Below, piece after piece: positions 20,556 through 30,590 of a DNA stretch of 64,000 nt (positions are counted from its first letter, which is position 1; the number at the start of each line of letters is the position of its first letter). The stretch comes from Meiothermus sp. (GTDB lineage: Bacteria > Deinococcota > Deinococci > Deinococcales > Thermaceae): contig NZ_BPIM01000001.1 in NCBI RefSeq assembly GCF_026004115.1, positions 2,894,501-2,958,500 of the forward strand. The letters are read 5' to 3'. A program made the translations under genes and the position numbers. A model generated the notes under the pieces. That model had not been told where the DNA came from, did not search any database, and was given only the letters and a program-made list of their open reading frames with translations.

Positions 20556-20561
20556 TACAAT
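20556..20561 (+). promoter_or_regulatory. -10 box of ssrA
   Basis: TACAAT lies 12 bases before the predicted 5' end of the mature tmRNA. It faces the divergent thioesterase promoter about 20 bases away. Confidence 0.5.
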
Positions 20562-20573
20562 AGCTAGTTGCCT

Positions 20574-20929
20574 GGGGGCGTTCCGGTTTCGACAGGGGCT
20601 CTTGAAGGCAGTACGGCGTGTCGAGGTAGCCCATGGCCTCGTAAAAATGGGCAAAGCCATAACTGGCAACGCTCGTAGCAACAGCTACGCCCTCGCTGCT
20701 TAAGTCAGCGACGTTCTTCAGAAGCCCAGCCGATGGCGTGCTGAACGAACGACCTAAAGTCGGCTAGCTCGAGGCAAGGCGCCGTAGCCAGGAGCGAAAT
20801 CTATACGGTGCTGGGTTCAGGCCCGCTGTTGGTGGCGCAAGCCTGAGCGACAACCAACCACCAACTACACACGTAGAAGTCTGCTGGATGGGTCTTTGGA
20901 CAGGGGTTCAACTCCCCTCGCCTCCACCA
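20574..20929 (+). ncRNA. ssrA: Transfer-messenger RNA (tmRNA)
   Basis: tmRNA rescues stalled ribosomes by acting as an alanyl-tRNA and then as a short message. The 5' GGGGGCG (20574-20580) pairs with CGCCTCC near the 3' end to form the acceptor stem. The T-arm loop GGTTCAACTCC and an encoded CCA (20927-20929) are present. The reading frame resumes at GGC 20665 and ends at TAA 20701-20703, giving the tag GNARSNSYALAA, whose YALAA end is the usual protease signal. The length of 356 nt is typical for a one-piece tmRNA. Confidence 0.96.
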
Positions 20930-20932
20930 GAA

Positions 20933-20964
20933 CCGCTCTGCCAACGGCAGGGCGGGTTTTTTTT
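20933..20964 (+). terminator. Intrinsic terminator of ssrA
   Basis: CCGCTCTGCC and GGCAGGGCGG (20933-20942 and 20946-20955) form a 10-bp stem with one G-U pair and a 3-base loop. Eight T residues follow (20957-20964). Confidence 0.9.
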
Positions 20965-21242
20965 GCCAAATCGTGTTCATGATTGTTGCAACAAACGGGC
21001 GTTATATCAAATCCACATGAACCCCTGGCCTTCCCGGAGGGAGAAGGTGGCGACACCCCGACCGCACTATTTACAAACAGCGATAGGAACACGCTCGACT
21101 GCACCTAGGGTGTCGGCGGTTGGGGGCGCTTGGGGCGAGCCTTAAAGCTAAGTGTCCAAGTAAAGTCGGTATTACACTTCCCGCTAGCGCATCTGCGGCG
21201 CTACTCGCATTTGTCTAACCGCGTACCTCCGATAATAGGTCT
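20965..21242 (+). other. Intergenic stretch with no recognised feature
   Basis: I see no credible ORF, RNA gene or repeat in the 278 bases between the ssrA terminator and the VWA gene. It should contain the promoter for the downstream gene, but no good box pair stands out. Confidence 0.4.
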
Positions 21243-23426
21243 GTGCTACTCGGGTTGCGGGGTGCCATTATACTTCTCCTGCTGCTGGCTTTCTGGGGGC
21301 CCAGTATTCCCGTGCAGCCGGTTCGGACGGTGGTTCTGCTGGACCAGAGCCCATCGGCACGGGAGGCGGTGTGGAAAGCGGCGCCGCAACTTGTGCTGCC
21401 CGGCGCGCAATACATCGCTTTTGCCAGCGGCGCGGTTCAGGTGGCTTCTCCGACCGCGCGCAGGCTCGACTTGGGGGAGGGCACCCAGCTGCGCGAAGCC
21501 CTCCGCAAGGCCCAGGAACTGAACCCCGACCGGATTGTGCTGGTATCAGACGGTCTGTTTCAAGACCGGGCTGAGCCCATCGGGATTCCAATTTTTAGCC
21601 TCTACCGGCCCCCCAGCCCCAACCTGTCACTGTCGCTGGTGGCTCCTGCCTTACCAAGCAAGGGCGAGACCATTGAGGTGCGGGCGGTGCTGGAGTCTAC
21701 AGCCAGCCTCAAGGCCAGACTGACCCTGAGTGGGCCCTCAGGGCGGCTCGAGCGCGAGTTGCAATTGGAGCCCGGTCGTAGCAGTGTGGGGTATCGTTTT
21801 CGCTTGGAGGAGCCCACTATGGTGACGGCACAGCTCGAGAGCACCCTGGGCGTTGAACAGGCCCGGCTCGAGCTCAGCCCCGCAGGCATCACCCGGGTCT
21901 GGGTGCTGGGCGACACATCCCTGGCCCGCTACCTCGAGGCCCAGGGCTTCGTGGTGGAGGAGCGTGCGGAAATTACCTTGCCCATCCGGGCCGAGGTGGT
22001 GGCCTTGGGGGTTGGGGCGCGGGATTTATCGGCGGCCGAACTCGACGCTCTACAAACCTTTTTGAACCAGGGGGGCAGCCTGCTCTGGACGGCCACGCCC
22101 AGAGGGTTGTTTTTTGGGGGCTGGGAACGCACCAGCCTGGAGGCCAGCCTGCCGGTGGAGCCGGTGGAGGAGCCGGGCGGGGTGGGCCTTGTGCTGGTGC
22201 TGGATGTCTCGGGCAGTATGATCGAGGCCGATAAGCTGGGCCTGGCGGTGGTGGGTTCGCTCGAGCTCATCCGCTCGGCGCGTCCGCAGGACTACATCGG
22301 GGTGGTGGTTTTCTCCGACCGCCCGCGCTGGCTCTTTCGTCCGCGCCCAATGACCGAGCAGGGCCGCAAGGAGGCCGAAAACCTGCTGCTCTCCACCACA
22401 GCGGGGGGCGGCACCATGATTCGCCGGGCCTACCTCGAGGCCCTGGACGCCTTGGAAAATGTCCCCACCGATTCCAAACAGGTGATCGCCCTGACCGACG
22501 GCCTGGCCGCCGATGTGACCCCCGGCCTGCTGGATGCGGCCCGCGATGCCAGCCCCAAAATCAAGACCAGTACGGTTGCCCTGGGCGCCGATGCCGACCG
22601 CCAGTTTTTGCGCGAGCTGGCCCAGGCCGGCGGGGGCACCTTCTGGGACGTCCCCAGCCCGCAGGATCTGCCCCGTTTTTTTCTAGAGGAAGCCCAGCGG
22701 GCCTTCCGGCGTGAGGCGCTCGAGGGCCGCTTTCCGGTCTCGGTGCGCCCCCACCCCATCACCCGGGCTACCAACCCCCCGCCCCTCTCGGTCATCCTGC
22801 CGGCCAAAAGCAAACCCTGGGCCCAGACCCCCATCAGCTCGGGTGACCTGGCTGTGCTCGCGGTAGGGGAGAGCGGGCGGGGCCGGGTGGCGGCTCTGGC
22901 CACCGACCTCTCGCGTTCCTGGCAGGGCTGGCAGGGCACGCCTGCACTGATGGCCGAGCTTACGCGCTGGCTTTCGCAGACGCCCGCGAGACCCAGGGTT
23001 CAGGCCATACGCGAGCCCGAGGCACTGCGGGTGCTGCTGGAGGGACAGTTTGAGCGCCCAAGTATACGGGTAGGTGGCCTGGAGCAAACCCTGGCCCCCA
23101 CAGGCCCCCTGCGCTACGAGGCCCGACTGCCCAGAGAAACTGTGGGTCAGGCCGTAGTTCTGGAGAACGACCAACCCCGTCTGCGCTTGCAGTTGCCCAC
23201 CCTGCCCGAGTGGCGCATGGAGGATGGTCGGGCCAACCTTAAAAGGCTGTCGGAAGCCAGTGGGGGCCGCCTGCTGGACAACGCCACCGAGCTGAAAAAC
23301 CTTTCGGCCCGAAAAGCTCTACCTTTGCAATGGCCCCTAATTGCGCTGGCGGTGCTGCTGTTTTTGCTCGAGCGTTACCTCGAGCGCAGACGCGTTATGG
23401 CGGTTTTTGGGTCAAATCTGGCTTGA
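21243..23426 (+). CDS. VWA-domain membrane protein with glutamine-amidotransferase-like region
   Basis: The 727-residue protein begins at a GTG and has an N-terminal membrane helix (about 5-20) and a C-terminal one (PLIALAVLLFLLE, about 702-716). The bulk between should lie outside the membrane, with a short basic cytoplasmic tail. An incomplete VWA-like segment comes first (VVLLDQSPSAREA). Beta and Rossmann-like parts follow (GDTSLARYLEAQGFVV), then a complete VWA domain with MIDAS motif LDVSGSM (about 318-324) and conserved Thr and Asp further on. This architecture matches large bacterial proteins found with MoxR/DUF58 genes. It probably mediates metal-dependent protein assembly in the envelope. 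The ligand is unknown. Confidence 0.85.
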   Translation: MLLGLRGAIILLLLLAFWGPSIPVQPVRTVVLLDQSPSAREAVWKAAPQLVLPGAQYIAFASGAVQVASPTARRLDLGEGTQLREALRKAQELNPDRIVLVSDGLFQDRAEPIGIPIFSLYRPPSPNLSLSLVAPALPSKGETIEVRAVLESTASLKARLTLSGPSGRLERELQLEPGRSSVGYRFRLEEPTMVTAQLESTLGVEQARLELSPAGITRVWVLGDTSLARYLEAQGFVVEERAEITLPIRAEVVALGVGARDLSAAELDALQTFLNQGGSLLWTATPRGLFFGGWERTSLEASLPVEPVEEPGGVGLVLVLDVSGSMIEADKLGLAVVGSLELIRSARPQDYIGVVVFSDRPRWLFRPRPMTEQGRKEAENLLLSTTAGGGTMIRRAYLEALDALENVPTDSKQVIALTDGLAADVTPGLLDAARDASPKIKTSTVALGADADRQFLRELAQAGGGTFWDVPSPQDLPRFFLEEAQRAFRREALEGRFPVSVRPHPITRATNPPPLSVILPAKSKPWAQTPISSGDLAVLAVGESGRGRVAALATDLSRSWQGWQGTPALMAELTRWLSQTPARPRVQAIREPEALRVLLEGQFERPSIRVGGLEQTLAPTGPLRYEARLPRETVGQAVVLENDQPRLRLQLPTLPEWRMEDGRANLKRLSEASGGRLLDNATELKNLSARKALPLQWPLIALAVLLFLLERYLERRRVMAVFGSNLA

Positions 23427-23457
23427 CGAAAGCTGGAGCAGCGTTAGTGTGAGGAAG

Positions 23458-25395
23458 ATGCGGCTATATCCCCTGTTGTTGGTTTGGCTGCTGATGGGCT
23501 GCTCGACCCACAGCACCCTGGCGCCTGGGTTTACCCACAGCATTCCGGGCGAGGTGGTGATGGAGGGCCTCGAGGGCACCCTTACCCTACGGGTCGGCTC
23601 TAATGTGGCCTGGCGTATTGACTCATATAGCAGTTGGCTCACCGCCAGCCCGCAGAGTGGGGTCGGGCCCAGGGTGGTAAGGCTCGAGGCTGATTTCAGC
23701 GGTGAGATTCTGAGCCAAGCAGAATATAGCGGCACCCTCAGCATTTCCGGGGATGTCGAGACGACTGTGGTGGTGCGCTTGCCGTTGGTGCGGGTAGTGG
23801 GCGCGGTAACGGATGCTAGCCTGACAACTGTTGCGAGCCTCGCCCAGACTGACTCACAGGGATTACGTTCAGACACGCTTAGCAAAGCCAGTGCGAAGCC
23901 CGTCGAAATCCTGGTCAAGTACCGCCGCGACCTGCGGAATGTGGCCTTGCCCCAGAGCAGTCGGGTGCTATCGTACGACCAGATTAGCCGTCTGACCAAG
24001 CTGCAGTCCACCAACCCCGAAGCCCTGCTGCAACGCCTGCGCCTCGACCCCAGCGTAGAGTGGGCCGAGATCAACGGCACCGTCAGCGCCCAGGGCGAGC
24101 CTACCGACCAGTTCTACCCCCAGCAGTGGTACCTGCGCAGCACCGGCGCCCGCTTTACCTATCTGCAAACCTACTCCACCCCCATCACGGTGGCCGTAGT
24201 GGACACCGGGGTGCGCTACGACCACCCCGACCTAGCCGGACGGCTCTGGCTGCCAGGCGAGGGCGCTTACGACTTTGTGGGCGACGCTGCCCCTCCCGCA
24301 GAATCCGGACAGCCTTACGATCCTTGCGGCGATGCGGCCCCGGGCACCCCTGGCGACCCCGACCCCACCGACCCCTGCGATCTGCTTTCGCGCACCGGCG
24401 GCAGCCACGGCACCCACGTGACCGGCATCGTTGTGGCGGGCAGCGGCACTTTCACGCCAGCCTGCCCCACCTGCACCAACTCCGGCATCGTCGGCATGGC
24501 CCACAACGCGCCCATCAAGGTACTGCCCCTGCGGGTGCTTGATTCAATGGGCAATGGAACTTTCGAGGACGTGGCCCTGGCCGTGCGCTACGCTGCTGGT
24601 ATCCCGGTGCAGAAGGCTGGCCAGACCCTAAACAACCCAAGGCCAGCGCAGGTCATCAACCTGTCGCTCGGCTCGACGTCTTTTTCCAACCTGATGTGCG
24701 AAGCTGTTGCGGATGCTGCGGCCCGGGGTGTTCTGGTGGTGGCTGCGGCGGGCAACTTCCAGACCCGCAATCCCGGTGCAATGGTCTACCCGGCGGCCTG
24801 CCCGGGCGCCATTTCGGTAGCTGCCACCGACCAGAACAACCAGGTAGCCTTTTACAGCCAACAAAACAGTGAAGTAGACATTGCTGCCCCTGGGGGCAAC
24901 ACTTCGCAGACGGGCGGCGGGATTCTCTCGAGCACCTGGAACTACAGCTCCAACCTACCCAACTACACCTTTTACATGGGTACTTCCCAGGCCACCCCCC
25001 AGGTAGCTGCGGCGCTGGCCATGATGTTATCCGGGGGCCGTGCCTCCAATGGGGCCCAGGCTTGGGCCCTACTCCTATCCAACCTCACCGATTTGGGTGC
25101 TCCGGGCCGGGACGATGCCTACGGCCATGGCCTGCTTAACCTGCCGGGTGCTTTTGCCTGGACATTGCCCAGGGGTGATTTCCTGATGAGCTTTAGTGGC
25201 CCCAGCCCCCGTCAGGTGCGGGTATTGAATGGGCTGTTTGAGACCTACCTGATACCGGGTCGCTACGCCGTCACGGCCTGCCGCGACGACTCGGGCAACA
25301 ACCTCTGTGACTTCGGGGAGCCGAAGCTGGAGCGCCTGTTACAGGTAGGCGGCAGAAATACACTGGATCTCGGCACCATGAGGGTGGGGCCGTAA
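23458..25395 (+). CDS. Subtilisin-like serine protease, lipoprotein
   Basis: The product is 645 residues from the ATG at 23458, chosen because it gives a clean lipoprotein signal (LLMGCS, Cys15); GAGGA precedes it closely. After the anchor comes a BACON-like beta domain (NVAWRIDSYSSWLTASPQSG) and a propeptide-like region (VEILVKYRRDLRN). The S8 domain follows with D249 (VAVVDTGV), H317 (HGTHVTG) and S510 (GTSQATPQVAA). Several Cys in the insertion before and after His suggest disulfides. A short C-terminal beta domain ends the protein (ACRDDSGNNLCDFGEP). It is probably anchored to the cell surface. It is a paralogue of the protease at the start of the window. Confidence 0.92.
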   Translation: MRLYPLLLVWLLMGCSTHSTLAPGFTHSIPGEVVMEGLEGTLTLRVGSNVAWRIDSYSSWLTASPQSGVGPRVVRLEADFSGEILSQAEYSGTLSISGDVETTVVVRLPLVRVVGAVTDASLTTVASLAQTDSQGLRSDTLSKASAKPVEILVKYRRDLRNVALPQSSRVLSYDQISRLTKLQSTNPEALLQRLRLDPSVEWAEINGTVSAQGEPTDQFYPQQWYLRSTGARFTYLQTYSTPITVAVVDTGVRYDHPDLAGRLWLPGEGAYDFVGDAAPPAESGQPYDPCGDAAPGTPGDPDPTDPCDLLSRTGGSHGTHVTGIVVAGSGTFTPACPTCTNSGIVGMAHNAPIKVLPLRVLDSMGNGTFEDVALAVRYAAGIPVQKAGQTLNNPRPAQVINLSLGSTSFSNLMCEAVADAAARGVLVVAAAGNFQTRNPGAMVYPAACPGAISVAATDQNNQVAFYSQQNSEVDIAAPGGNTSQTGGGILSSTWNYSSNLPNYTFYMGTSQATPQVAAALAMMLSGGRASNGAQAWALLLSNLTDLGAPGRDDAYGHGLLNLPGAFAWTLPRGDFLMSFSGPSPRQVRVLNGLFETYLIPGRYAVTACRDDSGNNLCDFGEPKLERLLQVGGRNTLDLGTMRVGP

Positions 25396-25411
25396 ATGAG
25401 GCCTTAACGTT

Positions 25412-25645
25412 ATACCGGATTCTAAAAGATAATCATCCAAACCAAAGACCCCCAGAGGCTGTCTTTTTGAATCCTAGAGCGCACCCCTCCCGAACGGTCG
25501 GCGAAGAAAGCGTCTCCTTTCCAAGGGGCTTACGCCCTCCGCTACGCGGATAACTTCCAAGGGGCGGTATCGCCCTCCGCTACGCGGATAACTTCGGCCC
25601 TGTTAGTTCGCCGCCATCCGACGCCGAACTAGCCGAATCTGGTAT
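25412..25645 (+). repeat. MITE-like element, copy B
   Basis: Termini are ATACCGGATTC and GAATCTGGTAT. It holds one 36-bp shortened cassette (25519-25554) and one full 38-bp cassette (25555-25592), plus about 25 bases of unique sequence before them. It fills the space between the convergent protease and ftsK genes, where no gene is seen. Confidence 0.87.
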
Positions 25646-25720
25646 TAGAGCCCATGATGACGAAATTTTTTATGCAGCGAGTGTGGGCCAATCCCTCGAG
25701 CTGCCCCTGGCTGGACGAGT

Positions 25721-28498
25721 CTATTCCCCCCCAAAATACTCTGGTAGCTGGTCGCGGGTAATCAGCACATCGCGGGGTTTGCTGCCCTGGTGCGGCCCCA
25801 CAATGCCCATGGCCTCGAGGGCATCTACCAGCTTGCCCGCCCGGGCGTGGCCCACCGAAAGGCGACGCTGGAGCCGACTCACCGAGGCGTAGCCCTCCTC
25901 GATCACAATTTCAGCGGCTTTCTTCAGGAGAGGGTCGCCAAAGTCGATATCCCCGGCGTCGCCGCCTCCGCTGCCTCCTAGATTCAAGGGGCCTTCGAAG
26001 TCGGAGCCGTACTGCGCCACAAAGGCATCTTCGAAGCTCTGCTCGCGCAAAAACCCAGCAATGCGGTGAACCTCAGTTTCAGAAAGGAAAGGTCCTTGCA
26101 GGCGTACCGGCTTGGGCAGGCCGGGCTGGTGGAAGAGCATATCGCCCTGGCCCACCAGGCGCTCGGCTCCGTAGGTGTCCAGGATGGTGCGCGAGTCGAA
26201 GCCAGAAGAGACTGCGAAAGCCATACGGGCCGGGATGTTTACCTTGATCAGGCTGGTCAGGATGTCCACCGAGGGGCGCTGGGTGGCCAGAATCAGGTGC
26301 ATCCCGGTAGCGCGGGCCATCTGGGCCAGGCGCAGAATGGCCTGCTCCACCTCTTTTGGCGCAGTAATCATTAGGTCGGCCAGCTCGTCAATCACGATGA
26401 CCAGGTAGGGCAAGGTGGGGTCGCCGACGGCCCGCATCTTCTGGTTGAACTGCTCGAGGTTGCGCGCCCCCACCTGGCTCATCATCTTGTAACGCCGCTC
26501 CATGTGGGCCACCGCGCCCAGCAGTACCCCAGCAGCATCGGCGGGGTTGGTGACCACCGGGCGCACGAGGTGCGGGATGCCCTCGTAGGGGGTCAGCTCG
26601 ACCATCTTGGGGTCAATCATCAGAAAGCGCAGCTCGGTGGGGAGATATTTGAACAGCAGACTGGTAATCAGGGTGTTCACCGCCACCGACTTGCCCGAGC
26701 CAGTGGAGCCAGCGATGAGCAGGTGGGGCATGCGGGCCAGATCCTTCACCCAGACTTCACCGTCGATGCTTTTGCCCAGCACCATGGGCAGGGTGTCCTT
26801 GCTGCGGGTAAAAGCGCTGGACTGAATGGCCTCGCTGTAGCGCACCAGTTCACGCTCGGCGTTGGGCACCTCGAGGCCAATAACGCTCTTGCCGGGAATG
26901 GGTGCCTCGATGCGCACCGACCCGGCGGCCAGGGCCAGGGCCAGGTCGTTGTGCAGGTTCTGCACCCGGCTGATTTTTTCGCCGGGGGCGGGCTCGAGCT
27001 CAAAGCGGGTAACGGTTGGGCCGCGCGACCAGCTCACCACCCGGGCTTCCACCCCGTGGTGTTGCAGGGTGTTGTTGATGAGCTCGACCTGTCGCTGGGT
27101 GATGATTTCCAGGGCCTTGGGGTCGTAGCGCGGTGCTTCGGGTTTGTCGAGCAAATCGAAGCTGGGGAGCTGCAGCGCAGTCGAGGGTTGGGCTGTGGAG
27201 CCGGGCTGGGGTGCGCTGCTCCTGGCAGGCTTGCCAGTTTTGGGTTTCTCGGGCGGCGGAACTGTTTTGTGAGCGGCCTCCACCTTGTCTGGCTCGGGAA
27301 ATATAAAATCGAAGTCGAGCAACGGTTCGGTGGGCGGCTTGGCCGTTGCCACCGCAAAAGCAGGGGGCTCGGCCCGCAGGCCCTTCTCGAGCAGGGCCCG
27401 CAGCCCCGCCGGGTGGGCTTCTGCCGGAGCCGACTCCACCCACTCGGCCCAGCGCAGCCAGCCGTCTACCCGCTCCTCCAGGCCCAGCGTCAGCTCTTCC
27501 GACTCGCGCCAGCTCGCCAGGCGGTGCTGGTGCTCGTCCAGGGCGGCCAGCAAAGCCCGGGCGGTGGGGTTGCTCAGATTTTTGGCGGCAGTCTCGGCCT
27601 GGCGGGTAAGGGCCTGGGTTTTGGTCAGCAGGGTGCCGATTTCCAATACCAGCGCGGCGCGGCGCTCCTCGAGGGCCTGGGTTAGGCCGTCGCCCTGGAG
27701 GGGGGCTGCCAGGGCAGCCGCCAGACGTTCCAGGCGCGTCGGCAGGGGCCGGGGCTCGGCAGCCAGCTTTCCGGCGAGTTCCTTGGCCCTTTCACTTTGG
27801 AAATCGTCCAGCAGTCTGGCAAACTCGATAATGGCTTCGCCGTCCTGGGGGTTGCGCCGGAAGGCCTTGAGGTCCTCTTGCAGGGTATACAGAGCCTTGT
27901 GCTCGGGGTATCGCTCGGCCAGCGCCCGGGCTTCGTGCAGGAGCCGGGTGGCGGTTTGGGAAAGGGTATAGGCCCGGTACAGGCGCTGTGCGGCCAGCAC
28001 CACCCGCCGGGTGCTTATGCCCAGCAGGAAACCAGGTCGCTGACGCAGGGCCAGGTCGGCTATAAAGCTAAGCACCAGCAAGGGAATCAGCAGGCCGAGG
28101 TTACCCAGGGGGCCTGTTAGCAAGGAATGGAGGGTTTGACCAAGGGCGCCACCCAGCGGTTTGGAGGCATGGGCGACCAGCGGTAAGCTGACCAGACCCC
28201 CCGACAGGGCGATGGCAGTAGCCCTGATAAAGCCCCCCAAAGGGCGATCCAGCAGCAGCCAGACGCCTAGGAACGCCAGCGTGGGCGGCACCAGCCAGGC
28301 CAGATACCCCAGGTTGCCCCAGAAAAAATTTTGCACCGCGCTGCCCAGCTGTCCGGCCAGGTTGGAGCCAAAATAGATGGCGGCAGCCAGTAGCACTGAG
28401 AGCCCCATAACGAGCAGAGAAAAAGCCTCGAGGTCGCGCTTTCGTTCTGTGGGGGACGCTTTTCTTGTTTTATCGCCTCTAGATTTGCCTCTGGCCAT
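25721..28498 (-). CDS. ftsK: DNA translocase FtsK/SpoIIIE
   Basis: FtsK pumps DNA at the division septum so that chromosome ends are cleared before cell separation. The 925-residue protein has four to five membrane segments in the first 180 residues (for example [18 protein letters not shown] and [16 protein letters not shown]). A long helical and Pro-rich linker runs to about 430. The motor has Walker A GSTGSGKS (about 596), Walker [13 protein letters not shown], and [25 protein letters not shown]-terminal gamma winged helix ([28 protein letters not shown]) reads polar DNA sequences. The ATG is 8 bases after a TAGAAT box (28507-28512). Confidence 0.95.
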   Translation of the reverse strand: MARGKSRGDKTRKASPTERKRDLEAFSLLVMGLSVLLAAAIYFGSNLAGQLGSAVQNFFWGNLGYLAWLVPPTLAFLGVWLLLDRPLGGFIRATAIALSGGLVSLPLVAHASKPLGGALGQTLHSLLTGPLGNLGLLIPLLVLSFIADLALRQRPGFLLGISTRRVVLAAQRLYRAYTLSQTATRLLHEARALAERYPEHKALYTLQEDLKAFRRNPQDGEAIIEFARLLDDFQSERAKELAGKLAAEPRPLPTRLERLAAALAAPLQGDGLTQALEERRAALVLEIGTLLTKTQALTRQAETAAKNLSNPTARALLAALDEHQHRLASWRESEELTLGLEERVDGWLRWAEWVESAPAEAHPAGLRALLEKGLRAEPPAFAVATAKPPTEPLLDFDFIFPEPDKVEAAHKTVPPPEKPKTGKPARSSAPQPGSTAQPSTALQLPSFDLLDKPEAPRYDPKALEIITQRQVELINNTLQHHGVEARVVSWSRGPTVTRFELEPAPGEKISRVQNLHNDLALALAAGSVRIEAPIPGKSVIGLEVPNAERELVRYSEAIQSSAFTRSKDTLPMVLGKSIDGEVWVKDLARMPHLLIAGSTGSGKSVAVNTLITSLLFKYLPTELRFLMIDPKMVELTPYEGIPHLVRPVVTNPADAAGVLLGAVAHMERRYKMMSQVGARNLEQFNQKMRAVGDPTLPYLVIVIDELADLMITAPKEVEQAILRLAQMARATGMHLILATQRPSVDILTSLIKVNIPARMAFAVSSGFDSRTILDTYGAERLVGQGDMLFHQPGLPKPVRLQGPFLSETEVHRIAGFLREQSFEDAFVAQYGSDFEGPLNLGGSGGGDAGDIDFGDPLLKKAAEIVIEEGYASVSRLQRRLSVGHARAGKLVDALEAMGIVGPHQGSKPRDVLITRDQLPEYFGGE

Positions 28499-28660
28499 CG
28501 TTTACGATTCTAACATATCGGCAATTAAGCTTGACCCTGACAATAAACCAACCCAGCAAGAGTCCATAGTCTGTAGTCGATAGCCTAGTGTTAGGGTTTC
28601 GCTGAGAGTGTTGCTGCCATATCAGAGCGCTGAAGGTTGAGCATTTGTCAGAGCCGCTTC

Positions 28661-28788
28661 ATACCAGATTCGGTTAGTTCGTCACTGAAGAGTGACGAAC
28701 TAACCCGACTGAAAGGAGTGCTCTGGGATTCAAAAAGATAGCCTCTGGGGGTCTTTGGTTTGGATAATTATCTTTTAGAATCCGGTAT
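28661..28788 (-). repeat. MITE-like element, copy C (short form)
   Basis: ATACCAGATTC (28661) to GAATCCGGTAT (ending 28788), inverted relative to copies A and B and lacking the 38-bp cassette. The two-hairpin layout is retained: GTTAGTTCGTCACT pairs with AGTGACGAACTAAC, and GATTCAAAAAGATA pairs with TATCTTTTAGAATC with one mismatch. It lies between the ftsK promoter and the end of the Skp-like operon. The other roughly 150 bases of this 358-base gap show nothing recognisable. Confidence 0.88.
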
Positions 28789-28813
28789 CAATCAACCTTC
28801 GCAACAGAAAACA

Positions 28814-28836
28814 GGCGTGGGCTATTTACCCACGCC
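28814..28836 (-). terminator. Stem-loop terminator candidate after the Skp-like operon
   Basis: GGCGTGGG (28814-28821) pairs with CCCACGCC (28829-28836) across a 7-base loop. On the minus strand it is followed by TGTTTTCTG, a weak T tract. It lies 21 bases past the stop of the gene at 28857. Confidence 0.6.
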
Positions 28837-28856
28837 CAATATGGTTTGGTTTTTGA

Positions 28857-29348
28857 CTACTTGGGCAGCGCCCGAACTACGGCGTCGGTGATCTCGAGCT
28901 CGTCGGCGGCATAGACCACCAGGCCACTGCTGGCGGCCACTTTCTTGTCCAGGACAATGGCAAAGCCTTGCTGCTGAGCCACCCGGGCAATTACCTGGTC
29001 AATCTCTTCGGTGATGGGTTTCAGGACTGCATTGCTGCGCTCGGTCCACTTGCGCCCGGCTTCTTGCAAGCTTTGTGCCAACACACGGTAATCCTGCTGC
29101 TCCTTCGCAGTGGCGTTTCCAGCCCGCAGTTTGGCTTCCAGGGGTTGAAGCTGGTCGCGGAGGGGCTTCAGCTCGCGCTCGGCCTGGGTGCGTACATCCT
29201 GTACCTTTTTGAAGTCCTTGTGCGCTTGCACCACTTTTTCGGCATCCACATAACCGATGCGGGTAGGGGTCGGGCGGTTCTGCGCGATGAGCGAACCCCC
29301 CAACAGCAGACCTGCCAGCATAACTACAAACAACCAGTTTCTGTTCAT
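28857..29348 (-). CDS. OmpH/Skp-family periplasmic chaperone (second copy)
   Basis: The 163-residue product starts at the ATG at 29348, preceded by GGAG. It has a signal peptide (NWLFVVMLAGLLLGGSLIAQ). The Skp-like body has a beta start (IGYVDAEKVVQAH), a long Lys/Glu/Gln-rich helical hairpin (about 45-110) and a beta end (GFAIVLDKKVAASSGLVVYA). Skp trimers hold unfolded outer-membrane proteins in the periplasm. It is the same length as, and clearly homologous to, the gene just upstream at 29384, with 35 bases between them. Retention of two copies suggests divided client ranges, which is an inference. Confidence 0.88.
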   Translation of the reverse strand: MNRNWLFVVMLAGLLLGGSLIAQNRPTPTRIGYVDAEKVVQAHKDFKKVQDVRTQAERELKPLRDQLQPLEAKLRAGNATAKEQQDYRVLAQSLQEAGRKWTERSNAVLKPITEEIDQVIARVAQQQGFAIVLDKKVAASSGLVVYAADELEITDAVVRALPK

Positions 29349-29383
29349 CCTTTCACTCCATAACTTGGCCATCACTTGGGCCA

Positions 29384-29875
29384 TTACTTAGGCAAGCCCC
29401 GCAAGATGGCCTGGGTAATATCGAGCTCCTGTGCGGCGTAGACCACCAGACCGCTGCTGGCGGCGACTTCCTGATCAAGCACGATAGCAAAACCCTGTTC
29501 CCGGGCTACCCTGCTGACGAGTTTGTCGATGTCTTCTGTGATGGGACGCAGGGCTTCGTTCTGCTGGTCGGTCCACTTCTTGCCCGTTTCCTGCAGGTTT
29601 TGAGCCAGGGTACGGTAGCTTTGCTGCTCCTGGGCCGTAGCGCTTCCGGCGCGAATTTTGGCTTCCAGGGGTTGAAGCTGGTCGCGGAGGGGTTTGAGTT
29701 CAGCCTCGGCTTTAGCCTGGATCTCTTTTATCCTGGGAAACTGTGGATGGGCTTCTACCACGGCCCTGGCATTGAGGTAGCCAATTTTGGTAGCCGTGGG
29801 TTGGTTTTGTGCTACCAGCAGGCTGCTCAGCAGCAGCCCAGCCAGTATGGGCACAAATAGCGAAAAACGCTTCAT
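29384..29875 (-). CDS. OmpH/Skp-family periplasmic chaperone (first copy)
   Basis: I take the ATG at 29875 (MKRFSLFVPILAGLLLSSLLVAQ), which gives a normal signal peptide and a 163-residue product. It is 9 bases after a TACAGT box (29885-29890). An upstream ATG at 29884 would add MAR; the much longer frame reaching 30001 overlaps the divergent barrel gene. The body shares with the next gene the segments ELKPLRDQLQPLEAK, GFAIVLD and VAASSGLVVYA. It is the first gene of a two-gene operon and is divergent from a small outer-membrane barrel, a plausible client. Confidence 0.87.
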   Translation of the reverse strand: MKRFSLFVPILAGLLLSSLLVAQNQPTATKIGYLNARAVVEAHPQFPRIKEIQAKAEAELKPLRDQLQPLEAKIRAGSATAQEQQSYRTLAQNLQETGKKWTDQQNEALRPITEDIDKLVSRVAREQGFAIVLDQEVAASSGLVVYAAQELDITQAILRGLPK

Positions 29876-29999
29876 ACGCGCCATACTGTAAGGGCTAGCC
29901 CTTAGCATAGCGTGAGAGCCAAGCCACTGGCGATTTAGGCCGAGCTGGGCTATGGTATCGCCTGTGGGGTCTCTGACCTCAAAATCAGAGGTGTGTGTC

Positions 30000-30437
30000 A
30001 TGAAACGTTTACCTGTCTTGATCTTTTTGTTGCTGCTTGCGTTTGCCTCGTCCGGTTTTGCCCAACGGGCCTTTCAGCTTCGCATCTCAGTGCCTGCGCC
30101 CAGCCTGGGGTTTGGCCTCGAGGCCAACCTTCAGCGTGATCTGGTGGCCCTGATTTATGGGGATGTACTGTTTACGGGCCCCCGTTTCCTGATTGGAGGT
30201 GAGGTGCTCTTCAAGCCCGACCTCGGTCAGTTCGATCGCGACCTGCGCGGTATTAAGCCCTACTTTGGCGGTGGTCTGGGCCTGGGGCTTCCCAACGCCA
30301 GTTTTGCCCTGACCCTGGATGCCGGAATCGAGTTTGCCCTCGACCGCGATACGGGGTTGTTTATTGGTGGGCAGAGCATCTTCCCCTTCAGCAGCTCACC
30401 TTCGGCCCGGCTGTTGTTTGGCGCCACCTTCCGATGA
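30000..30437 (+). CDS. Small outer-membrane barrel-like protein
   Basis: The 145-residue product starts at the ATG at 30000 after AGAGGTG. It has a Sec signal (MKRLPVLIFLLLLAFASSGFAQ) and Gly- and aromatic-rich alternating strands (YFGGGLGLGL, RLLFGATFR). The size of the mature part (about 123 residues) suits a minimal 8-strand barrel, though it ends in Arg rather than Phe. It is divergent from the Skp-like pair. It is similar in style, not clearly in sequence, to the barrel at 2436-2957. Its role is unknown. Confidence 0.7.
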   Translation: MKRLPVLIFLLLLAFASSGFAQRAFQLRISVPAPSLGFGLEANLQRDLVALIYGDVLFTGPRFLIGGEVLFKPDLGQFDRDLRGIKPYFGGGLGLGLPNASFALTLDAGIEFALDRDTGLFIGGQSIFPFSSSPSARLLFGATFR

Positions 30438-30476
30438 GCCCTGGTATATACCGGGTGCACTTTTTGTTAGCGTTAG

Positions 30477-30503
30477 ACCCCCCTGCCGTGTGCGGGGGGT
30501 TTT
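30477..30503 (+). terminator. Intrinsic terminator after the small barrel gene
   Basis: ACCCCCC (30477-30483) pairs with GGGGGGT (30494-30500) across a 10-base loop. The T tract (TTTT, 30500-30503) overlaps the stem end. Confidence 0.7.
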
Positions 30504-30590
30504 ATACCTGTCTGTGAAACTGTGCCACAAAAAATGTCGACCGTAGCCCTGCCGATCTGCATTTGTGCAAACTTCAGTGTAGCGTTCTGG

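Noticed and set aside
26504-27685. 393-codon frame antisense to ftsK
   Set aside because: It overlaps the FtsK motor and linker; no recognisable protein features.
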